DNA of 64,000 nucleotides from Clostridia bacterium (GTDB lineage Bacteria > Bacillota > Clostridia > Christensenellales > Borkfalkiaceae). Shown piece after piece: positions 42,408 through 51,415 of the stretch. Numbering within the stretch: position 1 is the stretch's first letter; the number at the start of each line of letters is the position of its first letter. The position numbers and the translations under genes are program-made. The stretch spans positions 1-64,000 of the forward strand of contig CAAFMS010000013.1 of the NCBI GenBank assembly GCA_900764105.1, in the 5' to 3' direction. Under the pieces are notes generated by a model. The model saw only the letters and a program-made list of their open reading frames with translations. It was not told the DNA's origin and made no database searches.

Positions 42408-42436
42408 TTGACAAAATCTCCCGAATTGTATAAAAT
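42408..42436 (+). promoter_or_regulatory. Promoter of the acidic-tailed membrane protein
   Basis: TTGACA (42408-42413), 17-bp spacer, TAAAAT (42431-42436), start near 42443, giving a leader of about 85 nt. The gap from 42295 to 42407 shows nothing else. Confidence 0.8.
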
Positions 42437-42527
42437 GTATATGTTTATTTTTATACTCTGTCTTTGTCTGCGGGTAAGTCTGCGGTCGGAAGAGTATAGG
42501 CACTACTAAAATTTGGGAGCAATTATC

Positions 42528-44204
42528 ATGAAGAACAGAAAGTTTTTAGGCGTATTCTCTTTTCTTTTGAGCGTATGTCTTTTGTTCGCGACTTTGCCGT
42601 TTGTTTCCGCAAGCGCAGACGAAACGACCGTCGAGCCGACGAAAGTCAACGTTTACGAGGCTGAATCGTGCAAAATCGGGAGACTCGATCTCGGCGACGT
42701 TAAAGTCAAAGTCGGCGAAAATTCGCTTATTTCCGAGGGCTTGACAGTTAAGAAAGGCGGAACCGAAGTTAAAGTTTACGTTGACGGAACGATAAATACG
42801 GAAACCGACAAATGTTGGGTCGCGGTATCGGGAAGCGACAGCGATACCGAAAGAAAGGTTACTTCTATAAAGTTCGATACGTTAAAGGACAGCGAGGATA
42901 AAGCCGTTTATACCGTTTCGGCGAACGGCAAAACCGCAGAAGTTACGGTATACGACAAAGAGCAGAAAACAGCGGACAAGATTCTCGTAGAGAAAACCGA
43001 CGTCGCGCTCGACGCCTCGAAAATTAAAATCGACGCCGAGAAGAAGAGAGTTACGCTTGAGAAAGACGAGATATGGAAAATACTCGACGAGACTTCCGTA
43101 ATTCGCGACGCGGACGATTTGTCGGCGAGAATTTATCTCAGAACCCCCGGCGGTTCGTGGCCGTCTTCCGCGACCAAGACTTTGTCGGGTTCTTCGAGCG
43201 ACGTCGAACTTACCGTTTCGTCTCGCGGAGATTATCATTTCTACGTTCTTTTCACCGATAACAAAGGCAATACCACCGAAAAGAACGACAAACTCGTAGA
43301 GAAAGTAGACGGCTTCTATAAGGTCGAAGGCGAAGGCGAGGCTAAAACGGAAACGAAAGTAATTCCGATTTTCTCGTTTGCTTACACGCCCGACGAAACC
43401 GTTAAAGTTAAATGTTCCAATACCGACAAGGTTAAGAAAGGTTACGAAGGGCAGATTCAGAAGTCTGTAACCTACACTTTGGAAAACGCTACCGATAAAG
43501 ACGTTGAATTCGTCCTTATGTTTAAGGCGGAAAATTCGACCGAGTGGAAAAAAGCGGTAAGCGGAAAGGACGCAAAATTCGACGAGAGCAAATTCACGAA
43601 GTCTTCGCTTGAATTCACGCCGCTTAAAAAAGGCGAGTATTCGTTCAGGGTAAACGCGGAAGGTATGGCCGACCCCGCCTTGAAAGAGGGAGCGGACGGC
43701 AACGTGGTAATTCGCGTTACCGACAGCGTAACCATAGTTAAACGTGAAAACACGGCGCTTATCGATTTTGCCAAGAGCAACTGGAAATCGCTTATATTCC
43801 TCGGAATCGCGGTTCTTTGCCTTATAGCGATAATCGTTATAGCGTGCTGGAAACCGAAGGATAAGACGGCTGTCAGAAGACAGATCGAGGACTCCGTCGA
43901 AAAGGACGGCAAGAAGAACGACAAGGTTTCCGAGACCAAGAATGCCGAAGACGAGGCGACCGAGGCTGCCGACTTAACGGAAGAAGCGGTTGAGGCGAAA
44001 GAAGAGAACGCCGAAGATACGGCCGAAGTCGCTCCCGAGACGGAAGTAACGGAAGAAGCGAAAGTCGAAGGCGAAACTCCCGTAGAAAACGCGGAAGAAG
44101 TCGCAAGCGAAACTCCCGCAGAGAACGCAGAAACTCCCGCAGAAAGTTCGGAGGCTCCCGTTGAGGCTCCCGCAGAGAACGAAAGCGGAGACAAAGCGGA
44201 ATAA
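42528..44204 (+). CDS. Secreted, C-terminally anchored surface protein with an acidic tail
   Basis: Function unknown. The 558 residues start with a signal peptide (MKNRKFLGVFSFLLSVCLLF..., cleavage after about ASA at 30). A mainly beta extracellular region of about 370 residues follows, containing two or three Ig-like or cadherin-like modules (VKVYVDGTI, LTVSSRGDYHFYV, YSFRVNAEG segments). A membrane span lies near 415-437 (SLIFLGIAVLCLIAIIVIAC) and then about 120 residues of Glu/Ala/Pro/Thr-rich tail, presumably cytoplasmic. ATG 42528 has a GGGAG ribosome site; an upstream in-frame TTG does not. A type I membrane protein exposing beta modules is the safest description. Confidence 0.78.
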   Translation: MKNRKFLGVFSFLLSVCLLFATLPFVSASADETTVEPTKVNVYEAESCKIGRLDLGDVKVKVGENSLISEGLTVKKGGTEVKVYVDGTINTETDKCWVAVSGSDSDTERKVTSIKFDTLKDSEDKAVYTVSANGKTAEVTVYDKEQKTADKILVEKTDVALDASKIKIDAEKKRVTLEKDEIWKILDETSVIRDADDLSARIYLRTPGGSWPSSATKTLSGSSSDVELTVSSRGDYHFYVLFTDNKGNTTEKNDKLVEKVDGFYKVEGEGEAKTETKVIPIFSFAYTPDETVKVKCSNTDKVKKGYEGQIQKSVTYTLENATDKDVEFVLMFKAENSTEWKKAVSGKDAKFDESKFTKSSLEFTPLKKGEYSFRVNAEGMADPALKEGADGNVVIRVTDSVTIVKRENTALIDFAKSNWKSLIFLGIAVLCLIAIIVIACWKPKDKTAVRRQIEDSVEKDGKKNDKVSETKNAEDEATEAADLTEEAVEAKEENAEDTAEVAPETEVTEEAKVEGETPVENAEEVASETPAENAETPAESSEAPVEAPAENESGDKAE

Positions 44205-44212
44205 AAGAAATC

Positions 44213-44242
44213 AAACCGTTCGGGTTATCCCGAGCGGTTTTA
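44213..44242 (+). terminator. Terminator of the surface protein gene
   Basis: Hairpin AAACCGTTCGGG / CCCGAGCGGTTT (one wobble), 4-nt loop, then TTTTAAATT, about 10 nt after the stop codon. Confidence 0.85.
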
Positions 44243-44368
44243 AATTATCCGAAGAATCGCGGATATTTCTGTTTTGCGGCAGAACCTCTATTTTGAGCGT
44301 AAGGCAGACAACGCTTCCTCCTTCGGGGGTAATTTCCTCCATTGAAGCGGAGAAAATATTTCAATATT

Positions 44369-44514
44369 CGCTTCCTCCTTCGGGGGAAGTGGGTTGACGG
44401 AATGAAATGGAAGTCAAGCCGATAGGGGATAAAATAAATGAGCGTTTGAATTGTCCCCTATCGTCGAAATCTCGCTTACGCTCTATTTTGCCACTTCCCC
44501 CGAAGGAGGAAGCG
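44369..44514. repeat. Head-to-head pair of TATCCCC...GAAGCG repeats
   Basis: 44369-44434 (minus sense, type b middle) and 44452-44514 (plus sense, type a middle) face each other with a 17-bp spacer, so two different middles occur in one pair. A partial copy of the CTTCCTCCTTCGGGGG end lies near 44312. The rest of the gap to 44606 shows nothing else. Confidence 0.8.
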
Positions 44515-44606
44515 AGGGGGTACAGTTGCAAATCTTCCGAATGAGAAAGCAAAGAAAAATATCTTACTTGACAGAGGTCGGAAAAGGTAAATTCTGTCGA
44601 AAACAG

Positions 44607-44635
44607 TTGACTTTAAATCTACAATAATATATAAT
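44607..44635 (+). promoter_or_regulatory. Promoter of gap
   Basis: TTGACT (44607-44612), 17-bp spacer, TATAAT (44630-44635). The leader is about 80 nt long. Confidence 0.85.
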
Positions 44636-44721
44636 GTATTCGGAAAATTTCGGACAGGCGGTTATTTATCGCCGCGTTTGAGAAATAATTATTATGATAT
44701 TTATATCGGAGGACAAATAAA

Positions 44722-45783
44722 ATGGCAAATGTAAAAGTAGCAATTAACGGCTTCGGTAGAATCGGACGTCTTGCTTTCAGACAGATGTTCGGCGCTGACG
44801 GTTACGACGTAGTCGCAATCAACGACCTTACAAGCCCCAAAATGCTTGCGCACCTTTTGAAGTACGATACGGCTCAGGGCAGTTACGTCGCTCAGGGACA
44901 TACCGTAACGTATAAAGATTCCGTACTCGGCGAAGACGGAAAGACGGTTGTAGTACCCGGTTCTATCACCGTTGACGGAAAGGAAATCACTATATACGCT
45001 TGCCCGAAGGCCGCTGACCTTCCGTGGGGCAAACTCAAAGTAGACGTCGTTCTCGAATGTACGGGCTTCTATACTTCCAAAGAGAAGTCTATGGCTCACA
45101 TTCAGGCAGGCGCGAAGAAAGTCGTTATTTCCGCTCCCGCTGGCAACGATCTTAAAACTATCGTATTCAACGTAAACAACGATAAACTTACCGCTGAAGA
45201 TCAGATTATTTCGGCTGCTTCCTGCACCACGAACTGTCTTGCTCCTATGGCTAAGGCTCTTAACGATACTTATCCCATTCAAAGCGGTATCATGACGACC
45301 GTTCACGCTTACACGGGCGACCAGATGATTTTGGACGGACCGCACAGAAAGGGCGACCTCAGAAGAGCAAGAGCGGGCGCTATGAACATCGTTCCTAACT
45401 CCACGGGCGCGGCAAAAGCAATCGGACTCGTTATCCCCGAACTTAACGGTAAACTCATCGGTTCTGCTCAGAGAGTTCCCACTTGCACAGGTTCGACCAC
45501 TATTTTGGTTGCTGTTGTCAAGGGTAAGGATATCACGAAAGACAGCATCAACGCCGCTATGAAAGCCGCTTCTAACGAATCGTTCGGCTACAACACCGAC
45601 GAAATCGTTTCTTCGGACGTTATCGGTATGAGATTCGGTTCGCTCTTCGATGCTACTCAGACTATGGTTGCTAAGATCGACGACGATACTTATCAGGTAC
45701 AGGTAGTTTCTTGGTACGACAACGAGAACTCTTACACTTCTCAGATGGTAAGAACTATCAAATATTTCGCTAACATTAAATAA
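44722..45783 (+). CDS. gap: Glyceraldehyde-3-phosphate dehydrogenase
   Basis: Glycolytic enzyme oxidising glyceraldehyde 3-phosphate to 1,3-bisphosphoglycerate with NAD. The 353 residues, slightly above the usual 335, show the NAD-binding INGFGRIGRLAFRQ (about 8-21), the active-site SAASCTTNCLAP (about 165-176) with the catalytic Cys, and HAYTGDQ and WYDNE segments further on. A GGAGG ribosome site precedes the ATG. Codon choice is more restricted than in neighbours (many CTT, GCT, ATC), typical of high expression. It is transcribed alone between a near-consensus promoter and a very strong terminator. Confidence 0.98.
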   Translation: MANVKVAINGFGRIGRLAFRQMFGADGYDVVAINDLTSPKMLAHLLKYDTAQGSYVAQGHTVTYKDSVLGEDGKTVVVPGSITVDGKEITIYACPKAADLPWGKLKVDVVLECTGFYTSKEKSMAHIQAGAKKVVISAPAGNDLKTIVFNVNNDKLTAEDQIISAASCTTNCLAPMAKALNDTYPIQSGIMTTVHAYTGDQMILDGPHRKGDLRRARAGAMNIVPNSTGAAKAIGLVIPELNGKLIGSAQRVPTCTGSTTILVAVVKGKDITKDSINAAMKAASNESFGYNTDEIVSSDVIGMRFGSLFDATQTMVAKIDDDTYQVQVVSWYDNENSYTSQMVRTIKYFANIK

Positions 45784-45802
45784 TTGTTTTAAGAAATATA
45801 TA

Positions 45803-45843
45803 AAACCGCCCTCCGCGAGGTTTCCTCGCGGAGGGCGGTTTGC
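45803..45843 (+). terminator. Strong terminator of gap
   Basis: Perfect 18-bp stem (45803-45820 with 45824-45841) and a 3-nt loop. It could also stop transcription of the convergent minus-strand gene. Confidence 0.9.
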
Positions 45844-45886
45844 CGTTATATTAAGTTGTTAAATGTTTTGTTCGGGCTTTCGGCTT

Positions 45887-46390
45887 TTAAGCCCGCTTTT
45901 CGGTTCCGTCGGCGTTGTCCGTATCGTCTGCCTTGTCGGTATCGCTTACTTCGCGGTCTCCGCCTCGCAGGCTGTCGGATAAGTCGCCGCTTCGCGAGAC
46001 CTCTTCGGTATCGTAGCCGTTTTTACCGTCGATTTCGTTTTTGCCGTTAATGCCGTCGTTGTCGTTGGCGTTTTCGGCGTCGTCGGTATTGCTGCCGATG
46101 TTGCCGTCGTCTTTATTGTAGTCCTTTTTATAAGGCAAACGAATAAGATACGACGCGCCCAAGATGCTTGCGCTTTTTTCTATCAGAAACGCCGCGTCTT
46201 TTTCGGAAACGGCGATATAGACAGCGTAAAAAACCACCGAGAGTACCGACCTTATGACAAAATCGTGTTTTTTTTCGAGCGACGGAAACAATTTGCTTAT
46301 GACGAGTATCGCCATGCTCACTAAAAGAGCAGGCACAAACACGTCGATTCCGTAACGTTCCAAAATAGCGTATAAGTTGATATTTTCCAT
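45887..46390 (-). CDS. Small membrane protein with a polar low-complexity tail
   Basis: A 167-residue protein of unknown function. Residues about 15-95 contain two or three hydrophobic segments (PALLVSMAILVISKLF, SVLSVVFYAVYIAV, and a weaker third) with a holin-like size and spacing. The last 75 residues are almost entirely Asp, Asn, Gly and Lys/Arg (DDAENANDNDGINGKNEIDG). A AGGCGG ribosome site precedes the ATG. A promoter at 46685-46712 would give a leader of almost 290 nt that contains a long hairpin. No lysin or phage gene is adjacent, so a holin role is not supported. Confidence 0.65.
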   Translation of the reverse strand: MENINLYAILERYGIDVFVPALLVSMAILVISKLFPSLEKKHDFVIRSVLSVVFYAVYIAVSEKDAAFLIEKSASILGASYLIRLPYKKDYNKDDGNIGSNTDDAENANDNDGINGKNEIDGKNGYDTEEVSRSGDLSDSLRGGDREVSDTDKADDTDNADGTEKRA

Positions 46391-46432
46391 TTTCCACCGC
46401 CTTTTGACCGAGCGATAAAAGTCGCTTTTCGG

Positions 46433-46517
46433 CGGTTAGCCAGAGGTGATTGCGTCCGAACTCGGTCTTGCTTTGCGTTTTGGCGGGTTCAACACAATCG
46501 CCTGTGGCTTAGCCGCG
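46433..46517 (-). other. Long hairpin in the leader of the small membrane protein gene
   Basis: GCGGTTAGCCAGAGGTGATT (46433-46452) pairs with CAATCGCCTGTGGCTTAGCC (46496-46515) and onward with a few mismatches, with a further GAACTC/GGGTTC stem above it. It would be transcribed from the promoter at 46685-46712. No known RNA family was recognised. Confidence 0.45.
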
Positions 46518-46684
46518 TTAAATCAATCTTGGTCAGAAACTTCGACGGAATATAACGCGGGAAATGCGTTTTCGGGAAGTTCGGGCGCGGAGCGTTGCGA
46601 AACGTCGTTGATAATTTTTCGCAAGTAATATTTTTCCGTAAATTCATCACCGCCTTTGGTCTATTTTTATCAGACGCGCGGTAA

Positions 46685-46712
46685 TTATAACGCGGAATAT
46701 TCAAAAATCAAT
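46685..46712 (-). promoter_or_regulatory. Promoter upstream of the small membrane protein
   Basis: Minus strand TTGATT (46712-46707), 16-bp spacer, TATAAT (46690-46685). The start would be near 46678, 288 nt before the coding region. Confidence 0.6.
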
Positions 46713-46912
46713 ACGCTTGTGAACGATTTTTCCTAAGTTTTTAATCGGGCGTTTGACAGCCTGAACTTGCTTTTTTGTTTAGCATTATTGTAAAATACCG
46801 ATTGTTTTCTTCTTTTAGAGGTTCTAAGTCGAATCACTCGCTTTTTTCTTCGGAAAAGTTAAAACTATATCCCCTTGCTACTTTTTTCGGGAGAATTGAA
46901 ACGTTATTCCTT

Positions 46913-47058
46913 CGCTTCCTCCTTCGGGGGAAGTGGCAAAATCGAGCGTAGGCGAAATTTTGACGATAGGGGATAATTTAAAGGCTCGTTTATTCTATCC
47001 CCTATCGGTTTGACTTCCATTTTATTCCGTCAAACCACTTCCCCCGAAGGAGGAAGCG
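46913..47058. repeat. Head-to-head pair of TATCCCC...GAAGCG repeats
   Basis: 46913-46976 (minus sense, type a middle) and 46995-47058 (plus sense, type b middle), 18 bp apart, the same arrangement as at 44369-44514. They lie between two minus-strand genes just past the spoIIE stop. From 46713 to 46912 nothing else is recognisable. Confidence 0.82.
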
Positions 47059-47096
47059 AACGTTGTGATACTCTCCTTGCTCAGACGTCAATTTTA

Positions 47097-49358
47097 TTAC
47101 GCCGTACGGTCGAATATTCTCACGCAAAACGCAGTCATATCGTCCTTCGCTTCGCCGTCCGTAAGCGATAACGCTCTGCTTAAAATGTTGTCCGCAAGCG
47201 TTTTCGGGTTCAACGCCCTTTGCGAAGATAAAAAGTCTATCAGTTCCGAGGACGAACCGAACGCGTCCGATATTCCGTCGCTCACAAGTACCACGACGTC
47301 TCCAGACGAAAGATTTGTTTTACAGACTGTCGGATGAAGTTCATCGAGTATTCCGAGCGGCAACGAACTCCCTTCGACTATTTTCACCGAATCTTTCGTG
47401 ATTATAAACGAGTAGGGCGAGCCTATTTTGATAAAGTCCGCGCTGCCCGAGAACAGGTCGATAACCCCCACGTCGAGAGCGGTGAAGTTGTCCTCACCGT
47501 TAAAGCATAGAACTTTATTCACGGTGGAAAGTACGGTTTCGCTCGAAAGTTCGGCTTTATAAAAGGTCTCGACGAGCGATACCGCCGCTGACGAGGTAAC
47601 GGAGGCTTTCTCGCCGCTACCCATTCCGTCGTTTAAAGCGACGAGGAATTTACCTTCGTTTATCTTTGTAATCGAGTGGGTGTCTCCGCTTTTTTCTTTA
47701 TCGTTTTTAGTTTTTTGCGACACCGAAAACGCCGCGTCGAATTTAGGCGAACGCCTTAAAGTGACGGCTGAGAGTTCTTCCGATAGATTAAAAATATCGC
47801 TGATAATCAACTTATAGCCCACCGTTTCCGAAATTGCTCGCAAAAATAACGGCTTTTGAATTTGCTTTTTCGGAAGCAGAACGCTTATCTCTTTATCGCT
47901 TCCGCCCTCGAATACGAGAGTCTCCAAAGCGGCAATGCCTACCGATAAAAGGTTCTTGTTTATTTCGTCGGCGAGTTCGCTTTTGAGTTCTAACGTTCGA
48001 CTCATATCCGCAGCCATATTTTTTATCGCCTCGGATAAACCCTCCGTCTGTGACAGCACGAGGTCTCTTCCGTCTTTAAGCGATTCCGCCCTTAACAACT
48101 CCCTTTCGTTTTCTCGGGCGAGAAAATCGGCTTCTTCCACGATTCTGTCGTTGTATTTGCAGTTAGTCATAAACCCTTTCGGGAGGTCGGCGAGGTTCAG
48201 TTTGCCTTTTGCCGTCGCTATTTGCATAGTTTTTTTCAGTTCCTCGTCCGACGGGAACATTACGCTTCGGCAATTTGAAAGGTTTTCGCATCCAGAACAC
48301 GCCTTTACGAATAGTTCGTCCGCGAGGTCGGCTTCGACTTGTTCTTCCGAGATGGTTTTTTCGGACAGTTTTTCGAGCGATTGTATCATTTCGTCGAATA
48401 CGGCGGATATTTCAAATAACTTCCCCGAAATTCCGAGCCTGTTTCTGTTTACGGCGTATTTTCCGAGATTGTTTTCCCTGTAAAGGGCGAACTCGTTTCG
48501 TATTTTACGCATAAACGATTCGGGCATAAACAGGTACAAGGCGACGGGCGCGATTATAAAATAATTCTCGTACTCGGCGTACCCTATGTATGCGTCGGAA
48601 AATCTCCACAGCAACACTTTTACCGCAAGGGCGGAAAGCGACGCGGCGAGCCGAGAGTTTTTCGCGAGGCAGACGGCGGCTAAAGAGTAGAGGGCGAGCG
48701 GCGCGATTTTATTGGCGTCTCGGCTGTACAAAAATATAGGAAGCGAGGCTATAAGCGCGTAAACCGACGAAACGCCTCCTTTTAAAAGGCTTGCCGAAAG
48801 CAGTACGACGTACAATGCGAACGCCTCGTAGATTGCCTCGGACGAAAGGTTTACCGCCCCGTAAGCCGCCGCGACGTAGAGTACGGAAGCGGACACTATC
48901 TCGTCGGTCGAAAGACGGTATTTAAGCCCCTTGACTAAAAACACCCTCGCCGCAGAGATGAATACGAAACCGAGCGGCACGCACGCCGCCGCGATTATCG
49001 CTCTTGCGGTAATATTGTGGCAGTCGCGTATGGCTATGTACGGAGCAACGGCTATTGCGAGAACCAAAGCGAGTTCGATTTTCGGCTTGCGTTTCAGTTT
49101 GTTCATAATAAGATAGTATACGACCGTCACTATTCCGCCCGCCGCTGCGGCAGTTATCGTAAACATCGAGAGGGAAAAGAGAAACGGCAGTACGTAGAGT
49201 GTAAACGACGCGAACGGGTTAAGCCCTACGAACAGATTTGCCGAGAGCAGAGGTAGTGAAAGCGGCGGATACTTGCCGTCGGTGGAAGTCAGAAGGACGT
49301 ATCCCGTGAATGATAGAGCATATCGCCCCGCTTTTTTAAAATTAAACGCTTTTTTCAT
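47097..49358 (-). CDS. spoIIE: Stage II sporulation protein E (membrane PP2C phosphatase)
   Basis: Dephosphorylates the anti-anti-sigma factor SpoIIAA to release sigma-F in the forespore, and takes part in polar septation. The 753-residue protein has an N-terminal region with about 10 membrane spans (about 15-300), a central regulatory segment, and a C-terminal PP2C domain with metal-binding motifs LNDGMGSGEKA (about 556-566), LVSDGISDAF (about 693-702) and DDMTAF near the end. Length is a little below that of Bacillus subtilis (827). TATAAT lies only 6 nt before the ATG with no ribosome site. Together with spoIVA it indicates a sporulation programme. Confidence 0.93.
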   Translation of the reverse strand: MKKAFNFKKAGRYALSFTGYVLLTSTDGKYPPLSLPLLSANLFVGLNPFASFTLYVLPFLFSLSMFTITAAAAGGIVTVVYYLIMNKLKRKPKIELALVLAIAVAPYIAIRDCHNITARAIIAAACVPLGFVFISAARVFLVKGLKYRLSTDEIVSASVLYVAAAYGAVNLSSEAIYEAFALYVVLLSASLLKGGVSSVYALIASLPIFLYSRDANKIAPLALYSLAAVCLAKNSRLAASLSALAVKVLLWRFSDAYIGYAEYENYFIIAPVALYLFMPESFMRKIRNEFALYRENNLGKYAVNRNRLGISGKLFEISAVFDEMIQSLEKLSEKTISEEQVEADLADELFVKACSGCENLSNCRSVMFPSDEELKKTMQIATAKGKLNLADLPKGFMTNCKYNDRIVEEADFLARENERELLRAESLKDGRDLVLSQTEGLSEAIKNMAADMSRTLELKSELADEINKNLLSVGIAALETLVFEGGSDKEISVLLPKKQIQKPLFLRAISETVGYKLIISDIFNLSEELSAVTLRRSPKFDAAFSVSQKTKNDKEKSGDTHSITKINEGKFLVALNDGMGSGEKASVTSSAAVSLVETFYKAELSSETVLSTVNKVLCFNGEDNFTALDVGVIDLFSGSADFIKIGSPYSFIITKDSVKIVEGSSLPLGILDELHPTVCKTNLSSGDVVVLVSDGISDAFGSSSELIDFLSSQRALNPKTLADNILSRALSLTDGEAKDDMTAFCVRIFDRTA

Positions 49359-49364
49359 AGCCCG

Positions 49365-49393
49365 ATTATACTATGTATTGTTTCAAAAAAACC
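49365..49393 (-). promoter_or_regulatory. Promoter of spoIIE, probably leaderless
   Basis: Minus strand -10 TATAAT (49370-49365) with 6 nt to the ATG at 49358; the -35 (GGTTTT, 49393-49388) is poor, as expected for a promoter needing an activator such as Spo0A, but no clear Spo0A box was found. Confidence 0.5.
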
Positions 49394-49432
49394 GTAACTT
49401 TTGGTCGAAAACGAGAGAATATTGTAAAAAAC

Positions 49433-49461
49433 TTGTCTTTATCCGCTCGCTGTGGTAAAAT
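49433..49461 (+). promoter_or_regulatory. Promoter of the M6-like peptidase gene, probably leaderless
   Basis: TTGTCT (49433-49438), 17-bp spacer, TAAAAT (49456-49461), then 6 nt to the ATG at 49468. No ribosome site fits in the remaining space. Confidence 0.65.
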
Positions 49462-49467
49462 ATTCGT

Positions 49468-51162
49468 ATGAAGAGGTTGAAAAATTTAACGGCGGGTTTA
49501 ATCGCGTTTACGCTTGCCGCCGTCGTTTCGGGTTGTAAAAAAACCGACGAGACGAAAAACGACAAGTTTATAAATTCGCTCGCGGTCGTTCGTTTTTCCG
49601 AGGGCGAAAGAGTTTCTAGAGCGAAAAGCGTTACGGAGGAAGTGTTTTTCCGCGACGAAAATTCCGTCAAAAACTACGTCGGAAAAATATCGGGCGGCAA
49701 GGCGAATTATACGACCGTTTCGTTTGAAATATGCGAATTGAAAACCTCCGTAAAACGATATTTACCTGCCTATAAGTCGATTAACGGCGAATATGAGTTG
49801 ATAAATGAAGAGGGTTACGACAATAGAATCACAGGCGAAAACGGAGAGGTTTCGAGAGGCGGAGAGAACTCGGGCAGATTTATCGCCGAGCAAGAACTCG
49901 TCCGCGAGATAGGCGAGAGTTTAAGGTCGGATTTGCCGAACGACGGCGACGGAGACGGATTTGCCGATCTCGTGACGGTCGTATTCGATTTGAAATCGCA
50001 AGACGCGGACACCGTCTTAGCCCTCGCTTCGAGCGGAATCTTCAACGCGCATCAGGGCGAGTATTATGCGGGAAAGTTCTCATACGGAGACGAGGAAATT
50101 ACTTTCGGCGAAGCGAAAGCGGGCGGCGCGAAAATCGGTAAGTATGTTTTTATGCCTCTCGGTTCGATATATAAAGAGGGTCAAAAGTACTACGCTGCCG
50201 CCTGTCACGAGACTTTGCACGCGTTCGGCGCGGCGGATATGTATACGGCGGACGGCTTAACCGAACCCGTCGGGGCGATTGACGTAATGGGTAACGTTCC
50301 TCTCGAAAAACTCACGGTAAATCCCGTTTATCCGCTCTCGTACACGAGGGAAAAACTCGGGTTTATCGGCGGCGAAGATTTAGGGGCGGTAATAAAGAGC
50401 GGCGAGTATACGCTTTTTCCGACCGAGTCCGAAAAATCGGGGATAAAGGCATACAAAATCGTACCGCCCGACTTTTTGGAGAGAAGAGATTGTTTTTATG
50501 TCGAATACAGAAAAAGCGAGGGGGACGGCAAGCCGAATTTCGACGGGCTTATAATTTACAGAGTAAACGGCGGTAACGGCTATATTCAAAGAGACGGCGG
50601 CTACGGGAAAGCGTATAACGGCAACCTTTACGGCGAAAACGAGGTTTACGTTTTCAGGTTTAAAGACGCGAACGAGGACGATAAAACTTTCGACGGGGCA
50701 AACTGTTTCGCCACGCTTTCGTCTCAGTCGGAAAGGACGACTTTCGGCTCGGAAACGAACGGCGAAAACCTTATAACTTATTCGGACAAAACCAACTCGG
50801 GGATAGTCGTAAACTTCTTGAAAAACAACTCCGACGGCTCGGTTACGTTTTCGATAAAATTGCCCGAATACGACGTAAAAAACCCCGCCGAAGTCGATTA
50901 TCGCGAAATATTCGTCGATAAAGGCGGCAATTTAAAACTTGATTTTTACCGTCCGCTCGCGAGCGGAAACGCCTACGTCGTTCAGACCGAAAAGCCGATA
51001 ATAAGACCTTCGGCGAAGAAGATAAAAAGCGGGAAGTACGGCAGCGTAAAGATACTGCCTTCGGCGTTTATGGAAACGGAATTGTCGTACGAGGGAAACT
51101 ACGTTTATCTCGCGTTCGACGATACCGACGAGATAAAATCTTACGTTCTGAAAAAGTCGTGA
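49468..51162 (+). CDS. M6-like metallopeptidase lipoprotein
   Basis: Predicted secreted, membrane-anchored zinc peptidase. The 564 residues begin with a lipoprotein signal (MKRLKNLTAGLIAFTLAAVV then SGCKK, Cys near 23). The zinc site HETLHAFGAADMY (about 249-261) fits HExxHxxGxxD of the immune inhibitor A/M6 group, although the usual F-G-H order in the helix is changed. A DVMGN segment follows, resembling the Met-turn. The C-terminal 200 residues look beta-rich. It is divergent from spoIIE. The peptidase assignment rests on the zinc motif; substrate unknown. Confidence 0.78.
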   Translation: MKRLKNLTAGLIAFTLAAVVSGCKKTDETKNDKFINSLAVVRFSEGERVSRAKSVTEEVFFRDENSVKNYVGKISGGKANYTTVSFEICELKTSVKRYLPAYKSINGEYELINEEGYDNRITGENGEVSRGGENSGRFIAEQELVREIGESLRSDLPNDGDGDGFADLVTVVFDLKSQDADTVLALASSGIFNAHQGEYYAGKFSYGDEEITFGEAKAGGAKIGKYVFMPLGSIYKEGQKYYAAACHETLHAFGAADMYTADGLTEPVGAIDVMGNVPLEKLTVNPVYPLSYTREKLGFIGGEDLGAVIKSGEYTLFPTESEKSGIKAYKIVPPDFLERRDCFYVEYRKSEGDGKPNFDGLIIYRVNGGNGYIQRDGGYGKAYNGNLYGENEVYVFRFKDANEDDKTFDGANCFATLSSQSERTTFGSETNGENLITYSDKTNSGIVVNFLKNNSDGSVTFSIKLPEYDVKNPAEVDYREIFVDKGGNLKLDFYRPLASGNAYVVQTEKPIIRPSAKKIKSGKYGSVKILPSAFMETELSYEGNYVYLAFDDTDEIKSYVLKKS

Positions 51163-51268
51163 CGGCGAGGATCGGAACAACGCCCTGAAAAACCTGACGG
51201 AAAATCGAAAAACGGTAAAAAATAAATTGAAAATGCTAAAAAATAACGGAAAACGGCGTCAAAAAGAT

Positions 51269-51297
51269 TGCAAAATTCAATTATATATGTTAAAATA
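51269..51297 (+). promoter_or_regulatory. Promoter of rpsB-tsf
   Basis: TTGCAA (51269-51274), 17-bp spacer, TAAAAT (51292-51297), leaving a leader of about 110 nt before rpsB that could hold autoregulatory structure; no known leader motif was recognised. Confidence 0.65.
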
Positions 51298-51415
51298 AAC
51301 AGGCTATAAAATTCACACTCGACTTTTGCGACCATTCGTGCCGTCAAATAAATTTTTCAAGGCGGTTAGCGGCGCATAAAAAAGAAGTCGGGGAGGAATA
51401 ACGGAGGAAACAATT

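Noticed and set aside
43472..44194. 240-residue Ser/Ala-rich open frame antisense to the surface protein gene
   Set aside because: It is the complement of the Glu/Ala/Pro-rich tail; composition reflects GAA/GAG repeats read backwards.
45887..46390. Phage holin
   Set aside because: Size and membrane segments fit, but there is no endolysin or phage gene nearby and the long Asp/Asn tail is atypical.
46433..46517. 6S RNA, SRP RNA or RNase P RNA
   Set aside because: The long rod shape recalls 6S RNA, but conserved sequence signatures of these RNAs are absent.
46489..46647. 52-residue frame on the minus strand between the promoter at 46685 and the small membrane protein
   Set aside because: It starts with ATG just after AAAGGCGG, but the spacing is only about 2 nt and the translation (Pro, Arg and Thr rich without hydrophobic pattern) looks random; the region is better explained as a structured leader.
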